Source: Hirudinaria manillensis
Lineage: Eukaryota; Annelida; Clitellata; Hirudinida; Hirudinidae
Length of the DNA stretch: 64,000 nucleotides
Assembly: GCA_034509925.1 (NCBI GenBank)
Contig: CM067527.1
Coordinates: 9,444,501-9,508,500 of the forward strand
Direction of reading: 5' to 3'
Shown here: positions 1 to 13,300 of the stretch, piece by piece
How positions within the stretch are numbered: position 1 is the first letter of the stretch
How the letters are laid out: every line of letters starts with the position of its first letter
The notes under the pieces: model-generated
Databases searched by the model: none
What the model saw: only the letters and a program-made list of their open reading frames with translations
What the model was told of the DNA's origin: nothing
Program-made: the position numbers and the translations under genes

Positions 1-546
1 TTGCACCGATTGGACCCTGATAACCTTGAGGTCCAAAGGGACCGGGAACACCTGGGGGACCTGGATTTCCAATAGGTCCAGCTGGTCCTGTATCACCTGG
101 ATAACCTGGTGGACCAGTGAACCCCGTTTGACCCTGGACACCCGGTCCTCCTGGAAAGCCATCAGTTCCTCTGGGTCCTTTAATAAACAATCACTATCTA
201 TAACATCTTATATATGCATAATGCCTTATATCATTATTTATATCGCTCTCATCATTATTTTGTCAGGGAATTAACTAAAAATGAACAAAAATATTATTTC
301 GCTAATTCACTTCAAGTTGAACAAAAAACGGTTATACCCATAGGTCCTGTAGGACCTGTCCAGCCCTGGTAACCATTAGGACCAAAGGGACCTGTGGGAC
401 CACTTGCGCCGGGTAGTCCAGGAGGTCCGGTGAATCCGGTGGCACCGGTAAAACCAGGAGATCCGTCGTTACCTCTCAAACCGGTCATGCCTTGGATACC
501 TGGTAATCCTTGATAACCTGCAACGACCAAGTTTTGAATAAATAAC

Positions 547-591
<45 letters not shown>

Positions 592-593
592 TA

Positions 594-642
<49 letters not shown>

Positions 643-3600
643 ACAGCTATTAAATACTGAACTTATTGAATTTTTTAAATTTTTTAAATTTATTTTAGTC
701 TACCTGGACTTCCGTTGAATCCGGCTGGTCCAGTAGCTCCGGTAGATCCTGTCCATCCCATAGCACCTGGGAAGCCAGTGTAACCAGTGGCTCCGACCGG
801 TCCAGGTAGTCCGGCAGACCCCTGTGCACCTGGTTGACCCGATGGTCCCGTGAAACCTGTCATTCCGGGAGGACCTTGCACACCTAGAAATTCGTACGGA
901 ATTTTCTTGTCAAATAGCCAAATTTAACAAAGAATAACAAAACTTTAATTTGAAATGACTGCCAAAAAATTATAATTAATTCATATTTTAATTTGTTTTG
1001 ACAAGATTAATTAAATCTGTAACTTAGTTTTAATTTGCTTCTGTAAAACAATTAATGGGAATTTTCAGGTAACTACGAAATCGTAATTAAAAAAAATTAC
1101 TCGATTTTCTAACTACAGAATTCCATTTAAATATTGTTCATACCTATGGGGCCTTGTTCACCAGTAAAACCTGTAAAACCAGTTGCCCCAGCTACTCCCA
1201 TTTGTCCCATTGTTCCTGGATTTCCAGGCTGTCCTTGAGGTCCAGGCGATCCAGGATTTCCATTAGCACCAGGTGTGCCAGGCGATCCAGTGTTACCGGT
1301 TGATCCAGGTGGTCCGGGTACACCTTTTTAGAATGATCCACTCAAACTGGCTTTTGGACCATGAATCTTAATAATTTAAAACCAACCTGGCGGGCCACTT
1401 TGACCTGTACTACCAGTGCTTCCTCCTGGTCCCGTAAATCCTGTCAATCCTTGTAATCCAGGTGCTCCGGGAGACCCAGGTGTTCCGGCATTTCCTGGTG
1501 ATCCGCTAGCACCTGTTGATCCGGTCGCTCCTAAGGAAATCATTTATAAAGATTAGGATCGGATTCTAAAATGGCGCAAGTAACACATTACCAGGTTGTC
1601 CGTACGGTCCAGTCGGTCCGGTAGATCCGGTAGAACCAGACGCACCCGTAAAGCCCTGGAATCCTGGCTGACCCGGAACTCCAGAAACTCCGGGTTGCCC
1701 GGGAAAACCGAGCTGACCTTGAGGACCTGGAGAACCAGGAAAACCTGGAGGACCCATCGAACCAGGAGACCCTGGACTTCCATTTGGACCCTGGGGTCCT
1801 ACAAATCCTGTAGGACCGGCAGGACCGTAAGGCCCCGTAAAGCCTTGTTGACCATTTCCTCCGGCGGGCCCAGGCAAACCAGTAGGACCCGAAGGACCAG
1901 GTGAACCAGATCGCCCTTTAAATAAAAGATGTGTAGGCAAGTATAAATTAGGCAATAAATAAAATTGAAAAATATTAATATTTGATAGTAATCGTACCTT
2001 GAATTCCCGTCCATCCTGTATCTCCTTTAAAGCCAGGATTTCCCACGCTTCCAGGAAGCCCAGTGGCACCTGTTGCACCAGTGTAACCGGTGTATCCAAT
2101 AGGTCCTGAAGGTCCCGTATCTCCCGGATTACCTGGAAAACCAGGTGGACCAGAGGGTCCCGGACCGCCAGGGCTTCCTGTATTATAAAAATTTAACTTA
2201 TTTACTGTTGCATCTTTAACCAACACTTACTAAAACGTTTACTTGTAAACCAGAGATCGACCAAGATCACAAAATTCTTAAAGTTACCTTGTGGTCCCAC
2301 AGGCCCTGGAGATCCCATGGACCCCTGCGGCCCAACAGGACCGCTGGGACCAGGAAGGCCTTGACTACCAGGATTTCCTGCCGGACCCGGCTGGCCAGGT
2401 GCTCCATATCCAGTTCCCCCGGTAAACCCCGTAGCACCTATGCCTCCTGGAAACCCCGTGCTTCCGGGTAATCCTTGAGGGCCCGGATAACCTAAAGGAC
2501 CGACCGGTCCTGTCGCGCCTGTGCTTCCAGGGAATCCTGTTCAAGATATTCGTTGGTTAATAAAACTTCAATGTTTGCTAATTAGTTTAAATATTGTGTA
2601 CGACCTTTAGTAAGCCAGTCAATAACGATTGCAAACAACAAACAGCACTTTATGAAATAATTAACTGGTCGATCGTGGTTATCCTTGCATTCTTCGACCT
2701 ACCCTGCGGTCCCACGAAGCCTGGTATTCCAGTTGCTCCGGTTGCACCAGGACTTCCGGCCGATCCGGCAGGGCCAGGTGAGCCGGGAAAACCTGGATTT
2801 CCTTGAAATCCTTGAGGTCCTATGGGACCCGGCGGACCTGGTTGGCCACTTTGCCCTGGAAAGCCAGAACTTCCAGGCAGACCTAATTTGAAAAAAAAAC
2901 AAGATGAGGATTATTTATTCAGATTGTCTGTTTTTTTAAACAACTTCATTTAAAAACGAAACAAAACTTCTTACAATTAAATTTGCAATATAAGAAACAA
3001 ACTCGAAATATAAAGAAAAACTGTTTGAAATAAAACAGTATTAATCGTTCAATCTTCTTTTCAAAATAACCTTGAGGTCCAGTGGGGCCTGTGAATCCCG
3101 CAGGACCAGCCATTCCAGGAGACCCAGGAGAACCCAATGCCCCACTAGGACCAGTGGGACCCGGCAAACCTGGACTACCCCCCGGTCCTGGCTGCCCAGG
3201 CGAACCAGGTAGTCCGACCCAGCCTTGGACGCCTAAAATGAAGGTTTTCTTTCTTAAAAGAGTGAAGAAAATTTCGAGTAATTTTCCGATGAATGATTCC
3301 GCAATATCTTAAGTTTTCTAGTAATCTAGTAATCTTAGCCACATTTCAAAAAAATAATAAAAAATAAAATAGTGAAAATGTCAATGGTCTTGAAGTAATA
3401 CCTGTTGCACCAGTATCACCCTTTTGTCCAGGCAGGGAGTTAGCATCTCTGCCACTCGGCCCCGGAGGACCGATTGGACCAGTAGGTCCGGTAAAACCTT
3501 GTTGTCCATTGGCGCCCGGATTACCGGGAAAACCTGATGAATTTATGTTTCAATTTGAAAATTGGTTCGAAGATCTAACTATTAATTTGTTAATAACTAA

Positions 3601-5109
3601 TGATGTCAAATTCTTATCGTTTGTCAATGATTGCAGAACCAATAACTTGTTTTCCACAAATCAATTTAAAGATTCGACCGTTAGCTCCTGGAAGGCCGGT
3701 TGGACCAACGAGTCCAGTTATGCCAGGTACTCCGGCGAGTCCTGTAAAACCAGTGGGACCAATTTGACCTCCTGGTCCGGTCGCACCTGTGTCACCAGGA
3801 GAGCCTGCTGGTCCGGGAATGCCAGTGGCGCCAGTTGCTCCTAAGGGAGACAAATTTCATTTATACTTATCTGCATACTTTCATATCAAAATTCCTTCGG
3901 AAGTTATGCTTATAAGAAAAAAAAACATTGATCGTGGGATTTAAATTATGTTTTGAAATGAAAACTTCACCTGTTTGTCCAATCGATCCTGGTCCACTTG
4001 GCCCCGTGTTTGATTGGGGCACCTCTGGATAAAAATATTTAAGATTGGTGTTAACTGATTACATAGTAATTCCATTAACACCTAAAAGTTAAATAAATGT
4101 TCATGCGAAAAGAGTAAATCATCCCTTACGGAAGCGGAAATAAACGTTGTTGGCATTGCTGTCGCTATACCATATCCAGCGTGCAAGTGGTGCAATATCG
4201 GAGAAACTTCGATACCAAGGAGGAGGATTCTGGCTGTTGTAACCCTTTTCGACTGCAAACTGCCACCGTTGATCGTTGAAAGTAGGCAAAAACCAATTTG
4301 TCTCTAAGTTGTTATTACAGCGCCAGGCTGAACTGGTGTAAAAGACCGGCGACCCCAAATATCCACCGTGTCCTAAGAGTCCGAAACCGGGTGGACCGCC
4401 CGTCACTTTTATCGCGATGAGAGACCCATAAGTTATGCTGTAGACATCACTAAACTGCCAGTTGCCTGTGTTGGTTTGATTGGGTAGTCTATAACCGTTG
4501 ACGTAAAGTTCGTAAGACGCGCATGCAGTCACGGTAAAGTTGAGGTCTGCCGGGAGAGAATTTCAAAATTGATTAATGCAATGTTTGCTTCATAAAAAGC
4601 TCAGACAACTATTAGTAATTAAAGCCGTATCACTAATTAATAAATATTATTATTACCATTATTGTCAAATCATAAGTTCACGAGTTCGGAATTCTTAAGG
4701 ATTAAGAAATAAAAAGCTATTCATTAAATTGTGGACAACATTCAAGACGTCATTCCACTCAGCCGTGAACAGATTCAACACGGTACTATTGTAATATTTC
4801 AATTTCTTTCGACTTATTTCACTATGTTCATCAAGTTTCTAGTTTAATTATTCGTATTTATTCATATTTATCATATCTTTGGACATTTTGAAAATGTTTC
4901 TCTTGATGACTTTTGTGTTTAAAACAGACGGAAATCAATGCCGACCGTTAAAATGATTTTGCAATTAATAAATAATAATCTAAATGATGTTTAATGTGTT
5001 TGATATTAAAATGAAATCGCGAAAAATTACATTGAGCATCGAGAGTTGAGATGGTGGCGCTAATTAATATTAACAAGGGTGGCAGCCACGAAGTTTCTCT
5101 GATCTTCAT
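1..5109 (-). CDS. Collagen B: secreted collagen with galactose-binding-like head (5' part, runs off left edge)
   Basis: Fifteen exons are visible, in transcript order: 5109-5031 (signal peptide), 4546-4130 (head), 4024-3971, 3840-3679, 3533-3402, 3232-3071, 2882-2703, 2536-2288, 2177-1998, 1915-1592, 1530-1387, 1323-1144, 883-704, 517-338 and 177-1 (cut by the edge). About 933 residues are encoded in one frame. Every junction is phase 1, so each collagen exon opens and closes inside a glycine codon. The ATG has A at -3. The signal peptide and Gly-X-Y repeats place the product in the extracellular matrix or at the cell surface. The C-terminus is outside the window, so whether it carries VWA, EGF and transmembrane parts like its neighbour collagen A is unknown. 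The collagen exon ladder matches collagen A (see findings). Confident as a collagen; the exact family is not recognised. Confidence 0.9.
547..640 (+). repeat. (TTA)n microsatellite
   Basis: Nearly pure TTA/ATT repeat in the collagen B intron between exons 883-704 and 517-338. One of several such tracts in the window (see also 14447, 23448 and 39783). Confidence 0.95.
4130..4546 (-). CDS. Collagen B exon 2: galactose-binding-like (jelly-roll) head domain
   Basis: This single 417-nt exon encodes about 139 residues. Near its start it has an LNFTVTA strand followed by [11 protein letters not shown] Gly-rich turn ([12 protein letters not shown]) and several Trp residues follow, and it ends with ARWIWYSDS and VYFRFR. 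The pairing of 'ELYVNG' and 'A.WIW' with a closing 'YFR' strand resembles the galactose-binding-like beta-sandwich seen in rhamnosidase/glycosidase accessory domains and in some invertebrate extracellular proteins. Two Cys residues (CASYEL and WRCNNN) could form one disulfide. Ligand binding is inferred from fold resemblance only. The exon is 1-1 symmetric, so it can move or be skipped as a cassette. The fold call is moderate; the coding call is strong. Confidence 0.65.
5031..5109 (-). CDS. Collagen B exon 1: signal peptide
   Basis: The ATG at 5109 opens a 26-codon reading: a short basic start (MKIRETSW), a hydrophobic core ([12 protein letters not shown]) and a likely cleavage region near LDAQ. 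It ends at a GTAATT donor in phase 1. This is the phase required by the acceptor of the head exon at 4546, and the join gives Tyr followed by LNFTV. No other start between 4.6 and 8.7 kb gave both a hydrophobic leader and the right phase. It is too short for a normal ORF search. The link to exon 2 is inferred from phase and from the need for a leader. Confidence 0.75.
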
Positions 5110-8100
5110 TTTCGTATGTCTTGTTCTGGCCTTTTGAAAATTATTTAAAGTTTTATTTCAATTGCTGTAAATATGACATAAATATTTAATAAAGGAATTT
5201 TAATATGTAATAGAAATAATTAAAAATTTATGTAATAGGAATACACTTAGTAATAGTGTGGTCATATGGAAAATATGTAGTGGAAAATCTTTGAATAAGT
5301 TATAAACGATTTTTGTTTAAATAAAATTGAAACAATTATTTTTGAAAATAAATACCGCCTTTTGCAGTAAAATAGGAAAGCATAATAACGTAAATGTCAC
5401 AACATTTGACGTGATAAGAACAGTGGAAAGATTAAATAATAAATTAACCTCTCAAACATCTACTTTCTATCAAGTTTGCACAGCAAATCCTGCAAGAACA
5501 ATTCTTGGAATTTTATGAAAATTGAAAATTAAATCCGTGAAATTGGATAGAAATTAAAAACAAAAACGATTTTCTAATTCGACTTCTACCGCTAGATGTT
5601 CAACTTACAAGTGAAAGCTCTGCTCTCAGCCTTTGAAAAGAAGCAGAATTCTTTATTAAGTTAGTGCCAACAATGACAAGCCAAGTATTGAAGCTCATGC
5701 CTCTGTTGGGTATTTTTGAATGTCACATATCAACTTCAACCGATATTTGTTCTTGTCGTTTCGTTTCCTTAATCGCAAATATAATTCATTAATTCTCAAT
5801 TTATTTGTCTAATTATGTGTTTATTTATTTATCAACGATACAAGTTTCAGTTCTTTTTGAAGAATGAAGTTAATTAAAACTGCCTATTGTAAAACTGAGT
5901 GTATTCATTCATTCGCAACATTCGCGTTTTTAGCCGTTTATCTAGATGATGAATTTTTTTGGTTTGCTGAGTTTAAGAAATTTTAAAATTGGTAAATGAA
6001 AATATAAGACGCAAATATTTATAAAGTCATATAAAAACGATGCCGGTCATTATTGGGAGAGACCCTAACGCTATTGACCCACACTGAAGCTGTCATAAAA
6101 CGACAATGACGATAATGATGGAAAAGAAAATATGCCAAAGAAAAATTATTTGATCCCATCTCACGACGGACGAACGATTGGCCTCAAAATAGCAAAAAAT
6201 AAAAACCTGGAAGAAGAGTTAAGAAATTCATGATGAGTGGCACGCTTGGGTGGTCAGGGTTGCCAAAATGCTCGCATAGTTGTGCGCTTTGCCGCCTTGC
6301 AAAACCGACCGAATGAATTCTTCAGGTCCAAAAGGAGGGCCATAACAACTACAAGAAGATCAGAGAACAATAGCAGAATAGTAAAATCATGAAATAGGAA
6401 GACAGAAAGAAATAGAGAAGTCACGATTTGATAAACCATGCTCTCGAAGCGCACGATTTCATACCAAAATATCATTTCATACACCGCCCTGTTCTGTCTG
6501 ATTTCTCATATCTGATAGTCTTGTTATTACTTGAGGTATTTGAGGTGATAATAAATATTATTATTTTTGACAACACCTGCTCTAATATAAAAAAAATATC
6601 CTGACGTAAGCTTTGACCTTAAGTTTTTGTCACTAGAATGCTCTACAGGAGACTTAAAGAATTCACTTATAATTGATGAAAGTCGGATATTACCTCATTA
6701 TTAATGTAATAAATTAAAATCAAGCTTTATTTCAAAATTCCACTTTAATTTCGGAATATTACTTCTTAAATCATGAAACTCCTACATCGGCCAACATCTT
6801 GGAATTACATTGAAGGGTCAAGGCCAGAATCACAATGGAAGCGATGAGGAAAGTCGAAGGTCGAAATTAAAGTTTGTTAGACGTAGCAGCGATCGTGAAT
6901 GATCACTTCTGATGTAATCCATAATTTTTAATTTATGTAAACTTTGGAAATTATAAGATTTTAGAAAGTACGATTTTATTCATTCATCTTTGAAACTCAT
7001 TGGGGGAGACATTAAAATCTCAATTTCTTCATATTTTTGGATTAAATGTTTCTTAAATGTCTGAAAAGTGTTGCTCCTAATTCTTTCAACAGCTATCATT
7101 TTAAACATCCTGCACAGCACACTGAGAAATTAATTTAAATAATAAAGCCTATTTATAAATATAAATATAATGCCATAATTGTTGTCAAACGCCTCAATTG
7201 GTATGCAAAGCTTTTGTATCACGAATTGCTCTATCCATTCATTTTTGGTTTGTTCTTGTATTTTTTCTCGGATTTTTTTTTCAGAATTTTCCAGAATTTT
7301 TTGTTAAATTTCTTTTTACTTGTTTTGAACGCCACAGCGTTCATCGTTGTAATCCTCAAAAGAATTCCCAGAGCAAATGCCTCCTGCGGACAACAAACAA
7401 AACGGTTCCTAAATACGTTCGAAGAATTGCTAAGTCTAAAGATGTAACTTTTTATTTTATTAAGTCATTTCTATTAAGTCAATTTCTTTTTGAAAATTTT
7501 CAAATCGCTTCTGATGTGCGTTAAATGCTCGTTAAATGCTTGATTGTGATGTTTGTTCAAAAGCTAAACTAGGATAATTGGTGTCTTAAATGTTGAATGA
7601 AAACGTAAATATTATATGTGTCATCTTATTATATTAATATTATATTATTATTATTATTCCGTGTTATAATAGCAGCTCTCAAGAGTGATATCTTCTGAGA
7701 GAATGACTTGGCTTGCCCAAAAAAATCTGAAAAAATCTAGTTGTGCGAATTTAAAAAAAAAACGTTTAGGTGCAATAATTTAAAAACATTCAAAAATGAT
7801 ACAAATAATATAAAAATGATAAAAATTAGCAAATACAACAGCATTTGTTCATTTTTGGCATCGACATTGCAGAATCTGTTGTCATTTTTGTCGATTCGAA
7901 AGAGTTGAGTTCAGACTTTAACACGTTCAGACCATCGAGGTTTGCGAAAGCGAAATTGGTTTGTAGATGTCCCACAGCTCTATTTATAACTTGTTGTATA
8001 TTTATACTTTACCGTCACTCTCTTTGAACGCAAATCAATAACAAACACCTGTAGAAGTTCGTGAATTCTCCACGCCCCAGGATGATAAATATTCACAGAA

Positions 8101-8471
8101 AAACAATTGTCGCTAAATCGTCGTATAATCCTACAAATGTTCTTGAAATTCAGTTATTTTTAACTTTATTTATCGTGGAATAATCTTGGAGGATGATAGA
8201 AGTTATGGATTTGATACTTATAAATTATAAAACCATATATGTCTTTATTGTCTGTCAACATCGCAAGAAGACGTCTTGACATCAATATATTATAAGATAT
8301 TTATTTTGAAGCAATAATGTTGAACCCACTGTCGTTCGTGATAACTCTTTTAATTAATATTGAACTTTTAAAATCAAATTATTCGAAACTTATTTAAGAA
8401 TTCATTTTACGCTCCACTTCTCAGCCAATTCTTTAGAACAAAAGCGGTCAGCTATTGAGTATCAAAGTACA
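5110..8471. other. Intergenic: collagen A 3' end to collagen B start
   Basis: About 3.4 kb of AT-rich sequence holding the collagen B promoter. Several weak ORFs (for example near 6,254-6,484 and 7,198-7,524) have low-complexity, Phe/Leu-rich composition with no splice structure. I see no gene, RNA or mobile element in it. Confidence 0.6.
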
Positions 8472-8507
8472 TTTATTGCACCAAAGTTGATAAAAAAAAT
8501 GTTTATT
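8472..8507 (-). promoter_or_regulatory. Candidate poly(A) signals, collagen A
   Basis: Two AATAAA hexamers on the minus strand (8507-8502 and 8477-8472) lie about 200-230 bases after the collagen A stop codon. Confidence 0.45.
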
Positions 8508-8701
8508 AAAATGATGTAAACGCAAGTTCGTTGCATAATCAATTAATAAAATTAAGTGACAAAATTGATTAAACGGCCGCACGATTACCAGTAACGCATT
8601 TTGATCGTCACGTGGTTAATTGAAAAGCAAAAACATACCCCAAAAAAAATATATTTTGATATATTCACAGATATTCCTTTACTTTCAAACATTAAATGTT
8701 T

Positions 8702-9006
8702 TCAAGAAGTCTGCTCGTCAGCGGAGAGTTCGTCGGAAGCATTGTTTTCGTTTGGAACGCCCTCGAGAGGCTTAGTGGATCCAAAGGCGGGGTCTTTGAG
8801 AGAAGCACAGTAGCCATCCAGGGCTGATTTCTCCTGCCATTCCACGATGGGATCCCGGTGCCTTTTCTTGTACCAACATCTCACGAGCAAGGCGCATATC
8901 AACATCAACAATCCCGCTACGACGGCTGATACGACGATGGCTATGATCATCGCTGTGACACTATACAGACCAGTTCGCTCGTCGTTGAAACCCACCAACT
9001 GCAAAG
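8702..9006 (-). CDS. Collagen A exon 29: transmembrane segment, cytoplasmic tail and stop
   Basis: The exon starts in phase 1 at 9006 (giving Ala, then [12 protein letters not shown]). About 25 hydrophobic residues follow ([24 protein letters not shown]), then a basic stop-transfer stretch ([10 protein letters not shown]) and a tail of about 55 residues rich in Asp, Glu, Ser and Asn, ending at TGA 8704-8702. With the N-terminal signal peptide this makes a type I protein with about 1,650 residues outside. The tail contains YCASL and acidic clusters but no signalling domain I can name. Confidence 0.88.
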
Positions 9007-10277
9007 CTTGTTAAATAAGAAACAATTATTTGTAATTGCACAACTGTCACGAAATATGAATATATATTCAATATTCTTTATTTGAGTTTGCGACTGACAT
9101 GTATTTTGCTTATATGCTTTTCAGTCATAAGATTTTGTGTTGAAGTACGATTACACAATCATATAATTCTTATAAAATACCAGGAAAGTTCTGCACGTTT
9201 GTTGCAAATATTGGATTGAATGGCTGTTATGTAATAACTGGTAATCACATTTTATTATTATTATATAAGGCACGGGCGAACCCCTCGCCTGAACAAAAAC
9301 ATAAAACTTTCAACAAAAACTAACAAACTATGTACATCGCTCTCTAACAAATTAAATATTTACAATCTCCGAAGTGGTCATCTAGTAAAATTTTAAATAT
9401 TTCAATATTCTTTGCTTCAATAACTTCCTGAGGAAGCTTGTTCCAACTCTCTACGACTCTGTTGCTAAAGTAAAATTTTCTCAAAATTGGATTGGATTGT
9501 ATCAAAACTCCCCAATCTTCAATAAATGAATGGTGACTTCTCCCTCTCAGTTTCTAACTGCAGCCTTCCCAACAAAATATTACAAAATAATTTTCTTTGT
9601 TTACCCTATTTATTCTTGGTGTTATGTAATAACTTAGTTATCCTTAATCATAACACGAGTTAAACGTTGAACCACAACCGTGAGAAAACAAACTGATTAA
9701 AATCAGTCTTTACTCTTCTGGAATCCAGAATTGAATGCAGTACAATGACTGATTTGTGAATGGTTATACGTTGTGCAGGTTATATATATTCATTTTATAT
9801 ATATTCATATATTCAATAATTTTCATTATGTATATATAATGATTATAATATATATATATATTCATTAATTTTCTAAATGAATTAACAGGTAAAAAGAAAT
9901 CAATCAATGATGGTAATGGCAGGGTCGGTGGGCTATTTTAAGAAAATGCAGTTAATTTCTTCAGTCAATTTTTTAATGGTTTTTTTTATTGGTTATTTAA
10001 AAAAAATGGGTACAACTGTCGTGAAGTGTTCTGATTTATGAAGTTTACTCGAGTATGAATACATGTTTGGTACCATTTTGTTTGGTTTGGTTAGATTCAC
10101 AGGTATTCATTTTTCTGATTTACATTGTCAAACTTTGATCACCAAGCGAACTTCCCACACTTTAACTTTAGTTATAAAAATATTTATGATAATATTATAC
10201 AAATTATAGAATACTATAAAAATAATAGAATAACTAATAATAATAATAATAAAAATAATACTAATACTAATAATATA

Positions 10278-10308
<31 letters not shown>

Positions 10309-13300
10309 GCAGCATTAATTCATTCTTACCAATTACAGAAGACCTGATGCAGTAATAAGAGCCATAGGAGTTGATGCATATCGAACTACCAGTACAAGCT
10401 CTGTCAAGGCATTCATTAACATCTAAAAAAGCACTTTGAACTGTCAGGTATTATCAATGTACTCATTTATTTTCATTAATCTGATCATTTAAAAAAAAAT
10501 AAAAAACGAAAATCACCTTCGCAAGTAAACGTGTCGTTACTGAGTACGAAGCCGGTGTAACACGAGCAGGCAAAAGAACCTACGGTGTTACTGCACAAGT
10601 GCTGGCACCCTCCTTTGTTAAAGGCACATTCATCCACATCTGTGTTGTTGAAATTCTTTTACTTAATATTAAGATTAATATGTTATGTCAATGCTTCTGT
10701 TACAAACATTACAATCACGACATTGTTGTAAAGTAGACCAGCGTCATCAATTCATATCATTGCATTTATCTACTGATATTAATTTATGATCTTAATATGG
10801 AATGATGAGTTTTTTAAAGAGTCCTTGTTCCTAAGAAAAAAGATTTATGTCTTTCTAATTTAATAATTGTTAAAGATAACTTCCTGGTTGAGTAATTGAA
10901 TTTTAATTTAGGAATTATAAAAATATAAATAATGGTTTAAATAAAAATAAATAAATTAGCGTTAAACCTCCACACGTAGTTCCACCGAGTGGTAATCTGT
11001 CACATTCGTTGAGCGGACAGAAGCATTGATAACCTCCGTACGTGGTATTGCGGCAGTACACATCTGATGTTCATTCAAGCAATTATTAATTAATAATTTA
11101 TTTAACTTAATAATAATTAATAATAAGTTAATAATGCAAAGCAATATAACATCAATTCATGCGAAATTTATATTCATACTTGATAAACCAATAAAATGCA
11201 GTCACGCTTATAAGACGTCAGCATAGTGGCTCAGCAGTACAGGGAGATGTGCTTGAATCACAAAGCTTTGCAAGAAATAACTTCTTTGCACAACACAAAA
11301 ACAATATCATAGATTGAATTCTCTAGCATAACAAGTGACTATTTAGAAAATAACTTATTTGGCAAACTATAAAAGATGAATTGTTTGTTGTTTACCAACC
11401 AAGAAGGGGCTGACAGATTTCGCCGTAGAGGGCGTTATCAAATCCGGTAGAAGTTAAATCCACAAAACCCCACTGTTTGTATTGAAGGTGAGGATGCGAG
11501 GCCATCCACTTGAGATCTACTGGCGGAAAACCGCTGTTTACGAGGGCAAATGAATAGATGAAGATGCCGCTATTTTTCAATCTGTCTGCTTGGGACTGAA
11601 TGCTGGTTGATAAGGTTGAATAGCTGCAATTTAATGTTTAAAGTGTTGTCATATGTTTTGCAAATGATGGTAAACCATTACCTCATTTAGAAGGTTTTAA
11701 GCTATTATGACTTCATTATTTTATGTGAGTTTTGCTACAAGCCCACTTGCTCAGCTATAATGTTATTTTCCATTAATTAAGTAATGAGATAATTGGATAA
11801 ATGTCTTTATCGTTCTTCCGTGGCACTTGTTAGAAAAGTGAAGATGCTTTGAATACATTATTTTGTTTTTATTATTTTCTTCATGTATCAGTAGCAAAAT
11901 CCCAAAAATATCAGTATGAATCCCAAGTATTAGATTATTTTACAAACTCATGATTGCAATCAAAGTTATTCAATGCAATTATTCATGTTACTATTAATTA
12001 TTAGAAATAATTATTATTATAATTATAAGAAATTGTTGTTATTAGAAATTAAGATGAATCAACAAAAAAGGACTTCATTGTGACATGCATCAACGACACC
12101 ACTACAACAATAACAGCATTACAACATCACCAACCTGTTAGCAGCGATGATTATCAAAATGTTTGGAACATCAACCCTGTCACCACTTTGAGGGGTGAAG
12201 ACAGAAGTGGCTGCAGTTGTGAGGGCAGACTCTAAGTTGGAACTTTGTCTGGACGACGAAGGAGGAGGCAGATTTGAGATGGCGTTGACCAAACCGTTCC
12301 TGTCGTTGGAGAAACGGTTGAAGTCGATTACGACCTGAGCAACGCTCGTGTATTGGATGATTGAAATTTTGGTCAAGGAGAGGTCGAGAGAACCGACGAA
12401 GCGTGTCAGGAAGTTCTTGTAATTCGTCCAATCGGACGGTGATGTGTAGCCGTCTACGGCAAATGCAATGTCGAACATCTGAAGTTGAATTTGTTGTCTG
12501 TTAACGTCTAATAATTACTTTAGAATAATTACTGAATTAATGGTTAAAAATGGGTTGGGCCTAAGCCAAGGGATAATCAGGAAGACAACTTATTGATTGT
12601 AACAAAGATTAGAGAATAATAATCACATGAATGCACTTACCCTGCCCACACAAGAACTTGCAAAAGAACTTTTACAAATTCTATCACCGAGTCCTTGTAC
12701 GACCGAGTCATAATTCTGCGTGACGTCGGGAATCCTGAAATAGCTCGGGTATGGAGCCAAAGGATACGACCCCAGCGATAGGAGGTCATTTTCGGAAATG
12801 TCGTTCGACAAAGCAACCATCAAAGTTATTATCCCTTGTTGTGAGGCCATTTGAACCTGTTTATAGTAAACATGTCTTGTGAACACTATTTTGAAAGTTG
12901 TCCAGGCAACTTGTCCTAGTGCATTTCTCCTATATTCAATGTTTACCCATAGGAAACGAGAATAAAGTCTCTTAAATGGATAATCTTTAATTTGAAAGCA
13001 TGTCAAGTTTTAGGCTTATTCTTCAGAAGATATTTTGTTTATCATTAAACAGCATTGCGCCAGTGTTGACCCAATTCACTGACTGACATTAACCGCACTT
13101 TTAATATAAATTTAAAATCATAACCTTAATCCTACTCAATAAAATGCATTAATGCCATAGAGCAACAATAATTACATGCTAGCAATTACTTAGTAATTGT
13201 TTAAATATTGTAATACCATTATTATTATTATCATTATTTATTATTATTAATTGTTATTATCACTATTGTATTATTATTATTTATTATTATTATTATTATT

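Noticed and set aside
1553..2014. Minus-strand ORFs in other frames across collagen exons
   Set aside because: Out-of-frame readings of the same exons (Leu/Val/Arg-rich) with no Gly-X-Y register.
7198..7524. Overlapping plus ORFs in the collagen intergenic region
   Set aside because: Phe/Leu-rich readings of T-rich DNA, no splice structure, no family, no partner exon.
10125..10355. Asn-rich plus ORF
   Set aside because: Produced by an AAT microsatellite in an intron of collagen A.
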